Source: Rhododendron vialii (lineage: Eukaryota > Streptophyta > Magnoliopsida > Ericales > Ericaceae). Taken from it: a stretch of DNA of 64,000 nt. Shown here in pieces: positions 60,206 through 64,000 of the stretch (position 1 is the first letter of the stretch; each line of letters begins with the position of its first letter). The stretch is taken from contig NC_080563.1 in the NCBI RefSeq assembly GCF_030253575.1, positions 10,497,001 to 10,561,000 of the forward strand, read 5' to 3'. The position numbers were made by a program, and so were the translations under genes. The notes under the pieces are model-generated. The model did no database searches and had not been told where the DNA came from. It saw nothing but the letters and a program-made list of their open reading frames with translations.

Positions 60206-62996
60206 AAGAGAAAGGGGGATACAAAAGTGTACTTTATCATTGCATTACTATAACTATTGATCATATAATTCTTGGCTATTGGCCAAAGCCAGGCGGCGAT
60301 GGACCCGAGCCAGAGGAGGAGCCACACCCCGTATGCACTGTGAGAGAAAGACCTGAGCTCTACTCCTTGGAGGTGGAGGAACGACTCCATTAACTTGACT
60401 TTATTTTCTTCATTAAGAGAAAGGAACTTCCATAAATCACACTCTATGTCCTAAATTACTAACAGCTTTGTAGATTTCGTACGTGGAGGAGAGCGCGTGT
60501 TATAGTTGGGGCTACTGATGACGTGAGCGCGTGTATTTAGGGATCAAAAGATTGCGACGTACGTAGCTTCTTTTTCTTCCTCATTCTTTCCTTCTGAAAA
60601 ATTCTTTATTTTTCTCACTGTTAAAGATTTGACAGTCGAAACATTCTTGAAGATACAAAATAAATATGGAGTCTCTATGATGGTCGACTAAAAATTAAGA
60701 TGAAGTTGGTGCTGTGGCTTCGGTATTATATCATAGATGTGTGACATTTCATTTTCTGCGTGTGATGGATGTAATGAATTGGCCCGAGTCACCCAACTAA
60801 CCATGAATCTTCTTTCGGCATAAACACTTGGCTATAAAAAGATATGCCTAAGAATGTAGTAGTAGTTAGCACTATATAGTGTTTGGTGTGTGCTAATATA
60901 CCAAGTGAGGATCCAAGTCCCTCCTAACTAACTTGGGACTAAGCACTCACCTCCCCCAAATCTTGGGTATTACGATAAGAGTGCGCTACTCTCGTACTGA
61001 TATTTAGGGGTTTTGCAGAGCTCGCGTGATGTAATAGTAATTTCTTTTGTATTATTTTTTGTTCAATTTTATGACTAAGCATTGGCTAATATTTTTCGTC
61101 ACTTTCGCATTACAATCTATAATTATTTCTAATCACATATTAACAAGGGCTGAATTAAAAGAAATTTACTGGCCGGTCACATATTTTAATTCTGATTTTG
61201 GATCGCGACAATTGTCGGATTAGATTCAGACGTCATCCAAAACTAATGACAAGGAAGAAAAAGGAATCAAGATCTCATTTCAAAAAGGAAAATTAAAAAA
61301 AAAAAGAAGGAATCATGATCTTTAATCTTTATGCATCATTTTCAAAAAGTTTACTTTTAAAATCTAAATTAGAAAGGTGAGGAGAGAGAGAGAGAGGAGC
61401 CAACCGTGCAAGTTCGTTCAAGTGCGCCGGTGAACGTGGGGAGAAGAATTTTGGGGGTGGGGCCAAACCGTTGCGCGGACTCAAGCCAATCGAGGAAAAA
61501 GTGGGTATGGCCGCACGTGCACACAACTGATAAAAACAAAAGGTTATCTCGATAGAAAAAGGAAAAAAAATACTAATATACTTAATTAAAAGCTCCCCTT
61601 CAAGTGTGATTGTTACACAAATTGTACTGTGCTTCAGTGGGGATTACATATATTAGGACGAAACTACCCTAGAAAGAAGTAATTAATTACTAAGCTCTCC
61701 TCCTTCACCATGACACCTTAATTTTATTACTAGTAGTATATACCAGAATAAGGCATCGACTGCAATTGCCTTTGGTAAAAAAAAAATAGGAATATTGCAG
61801 AATTCTCATTGCAATTTTTAAGTTGTAAAACCAACCAAGGATAACGATGTACATGATACAATAACACATGAGGAATCCCTGTGAGAAGAACTATGAGGGT
61901 GACATGTGGCATAAATGTATCAGTCCTCGATTTACATTATGCTATTAAACTCATGTCCACGAAGCTTAAATAATAAATAAAAATAAAAAATTGCAAACAG
62001 CGATGCATGCGTATACATTTTAATTTATGATCAACTATGTCATCGACTCATCAATGACTTACGTGATGACATATATGCAGTGTGTGACATTAATTGTTTA
62101 ATTCTTTGATCATGTCTCTAGTCATTTAAAATACATATTCGATTATGAAAATGGTGTTAACTATTAACTATAAACCTTACGTACTCCTATTTTCTTAATA
62201 CAAAAAAACAAATCATTTTATTTTGAACGATGCCGACTCACAAAATATAACATGATAAAAGATAGACCATAAGGAATTCAGCCAAATGGGTATGAGCAAA
62301 GCTAATAATTCGTGTTGTACGAGATCGCACGTTCGAAGTTCACGAACGTCAAACATTCCAAATCTTAGAAACTACCGAATGCTTTGCTCAAACAATAATT
62401 TCAGCACGCATATACACCTAGATAGGGTACATGGATTTACTTACAACACACACATCTACACCCATCCCCCACTTGCAATTAAACACAAGGCACATTTGGT
62501 GTGACCATTTACACACAGAGCAGAAGGTATATCATTCAATGTGCAAGTATTTCAGGTGAATCTATTAACTGTCCTCCCCTAAAGTGCATTCATTTTCATC
62601 CCAAGGTCATTCAGGTAATTTCACCTCAGCTCCCTCTCAATCACAGAGTTTTTTTACTTCAACAAGTTCTCGGGTGTTTTTTTTTTGGTTTTGTTTAAGT
62701 CCCTTCCCCTCGCCGTGTTTGACCTCCAAGAGTGATAGTTACAGCTTGGTTTAGAGAGAGAAAACTGGAGATTAGATTAATCGATTCGATTTCGATATCG
62801 ATATATATCTTCTTCGTGTATATTTATCGTACTGTTCGCATATATGTATATATAGGCGGTATATGCATTTCGCGTATTCTTACACTTCCTCTCTTTCACG
62901 CTCAGATTCGCATGAGAAAGTTTTACAGTTTGATCGGTGAAATTAGGCTAAATAGTTGATCGTTGAAGAAGAGGGAGAGGAAAAAAAAACAGAGAG
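60206..62996. other. intergenic and promoter region of the right-edge gene
   Basis: No gene recognised. The last few hundred bases before 62997 hold a GATATCGATATATATC-rich stretch and a CTCTCTTTCACG block and are probably the promoter and 5'UTR of the next gene. A leader rich in GA (GAAGAAGAGGGAGAGG) precedes its start codon. Confidence 0.45.
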
Positions 62997-64000
62997 ATGA
63001 GAGGCGCGAACAGCAACACGCTGGACACTATAAGCGCGGCCGCGACTGCGATCGCGTCGGCTGAGAATCGTGTGCCCCAAGCTTCAGTTCAGGTGTACTA
63101 TTTGATTCGACTGATTCATTTTGGTTTTGCTAAAATTTGATTATACTAGTGATTATGTCGAATTGAATTTTGAATCTCTATTCCAAGGTTCGTAAGAAAC
63201 TGATTCTGTAGGTTCTGGATCTGTTGATCGCATGTGATCGTTGTTAGTTGATTGATTTGACTTTGTTTCAGGCAGTTTTCCGAAAATATGATAGCGTTTT
63301 GATTCTTGCTAGTTGTTTTTTTTCGGTCTTCGAAAGTTGACCTTGGATTAAACCTTGGGGCACTGGAGGTTTGGCCGGTCGGTGGTTAACTTCAAGGGCC
63401 CCGGGATTAGTCGAGGTGTGCGAGAGCTGGTCCGGACACCTGGTTATTAGAAAAAGAAAAGTTGACCTTAGATTCCGAGCGAGTATAAGGTTTTGGCTTG
63501 TGTTGGGTCTGAAATTGCAGTTCTTTAGTTTTGAAGGTTGAGGTTTACGTGATTAATCTGTTTGTATATATGTGGTTGACGTTGTGTTGTTGCATGGAAG
63601 ATAGAAGGTTGGGTGGTGAATTTGTAGTGACTTCCCGTTAGGATCGAGCTATTTGCTGGCTTCCAAACAATCTAATGTTGGGGTGGAATGTGTCTAGTTT
63701 CTCTTTTTGGCTTTGACTCCTCTGCTACTATGTTAGTGTTAGTTCCTTTTTACTGTTACTAAATTTCGAAATTCAGGTGCCTTTGCATCTTGAATATGGT
63801 ATATAATATGACTTGACTTCGAGTGAGAAAAATGCTTTTACATATGCTTTGGCGTAGGGAAAGGCACGGTGCATTGAATGTTTGTTTCTAGAAATGGAGT
63901 TAGCACTATTAGGGGAACTGGAAATTGGCATCAGTGTTTTTGAGTTGATCTTAGCTTTCCTGAACTTAGTGTTTTCCCACTCAATGCTGTAAACTGGTAG
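62997..64000 (+). CDS. 5' end of an At5g52430/At4g25620-like gene (partial)
   Basis: Exon 1 is 62997-63092 and encodes 32 residues, MRGANSNTLDTISAAATAIA then SAENRVPQASVQ, followed by a CAG/GTGTAC donor. The rest of the window is intron 1. The NTLDTI-AAA-AI-SAE-RVPQ pattern matches, from memory, plant proteins annotated as hydroxyproline-rich glycoprotein family members whose biochemical role is not known; despite the name there is no signal peptide in this exon. The gene runs beyond the window, so length and later domains cannot be judged. Confidence 0.7.
63333..63474 (+). mobile_element. SINE-like insertion in intron 1 of the right-edge gene
   Basis: About 108 bp containing GGGATTAGTCGAGGTGTGCG and TCCGGACACCTGGTTATT, ending in an A-rich tail (AGAAAAAGAAAA). 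It is flanked by 17-bp direct repeats AAAGTTGACCTTGGATT (63333-63349) and AAAGTTGACCTTAGATT (63458-63474). An A-rich tail with long flanking repeats is the mark of LINE-driven retroposition. The pol III promoter boxes are not clear, so it may be 5'-truncated. Confidence 0.75.

Overview
The window is nuclear DNA from a flowering plant, most likely a eudicot. It is AT-rich, its genes carry spliceosomal GT-AG introns, and it is full of dinucleotide repeats, miniature transposons and LTR remnants. Nothing bacterial or viral was seen. I could not name the species; SINE-like pieces near 17.0, 17.8 and 63.4 kb recall families of asterids such as Ericales, but that is memory, not proof.

Layout. (1) 0-8.7 kb: a four-exon CCT-domain transcriptional regulator on the plus strand (5845-8668, 312 aa), with a tandem repeat array in its upstream region and fold-back elements in its last intron. 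(2) 8.7-19.7 kb: no gene seen, only repeats. (3) 19.7-22.7 kb: a minus-strand solo LTR of about 3 kb. (4) 23.0-31.8 kb: a decayed minus-strand copy of XPB, the TFIIH / nucleotide-excision-repair helicase. It has three nonsense codons and two frameshifts, lacks the whole helicase core, and a 4.4-kb solo LTR (itself holding a hAT-type element) sits in one intron. (5) 33.1-39.4 kb: a complete 15-exon beta-adaptin gene (901 aa). (6) 40.4-42.0 kb: a stack of nested fold-back elements. (7) 42.2-46.0 kb: a Tra2/SR45a-like splicing factor gene (203 aa) with a 27-nt start-codon exon and a candidate poison exon. (8) 49.3-54.3 kb: a minus-strand TIR/NB-ARC/TPR-like protein of 999 aa in one coding exon, with a 5'UTR intron containing a degraded direct duplicate of the gene's own 5' end. 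(9) 54.9-60.2 kb: hAT MITE, TRIM remnant and a fold-back cluster. (10) 63.0 kb to the end: first exon of a gene resembling the Arabidopsis 'hydroxyproline-rich glycoprotein family' At5g52430/At4g25620, cut by the window edge.

The genes do not form an operon or pathway. Their order is informative: from memory, XPB1 and a CCT-motif gene are neighbours in Arabidopsis (At5g41370, At5g41380), and beta-adaptin C and a TIR-NBS gene are near neighbours (At4g23460, At4g23440). Both pairs are present here within 50 kb, which suggests an ancestral linkage block. I found no convincing undescribed multi-gene system. The best leads are the XPB decay, the hairpin array in the first LTR, the poison-exon candidate and the duplicated 5' end of the TIR gene. 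All exon borders were placed by eye from reading frame, splice signals and recalled family sequence.
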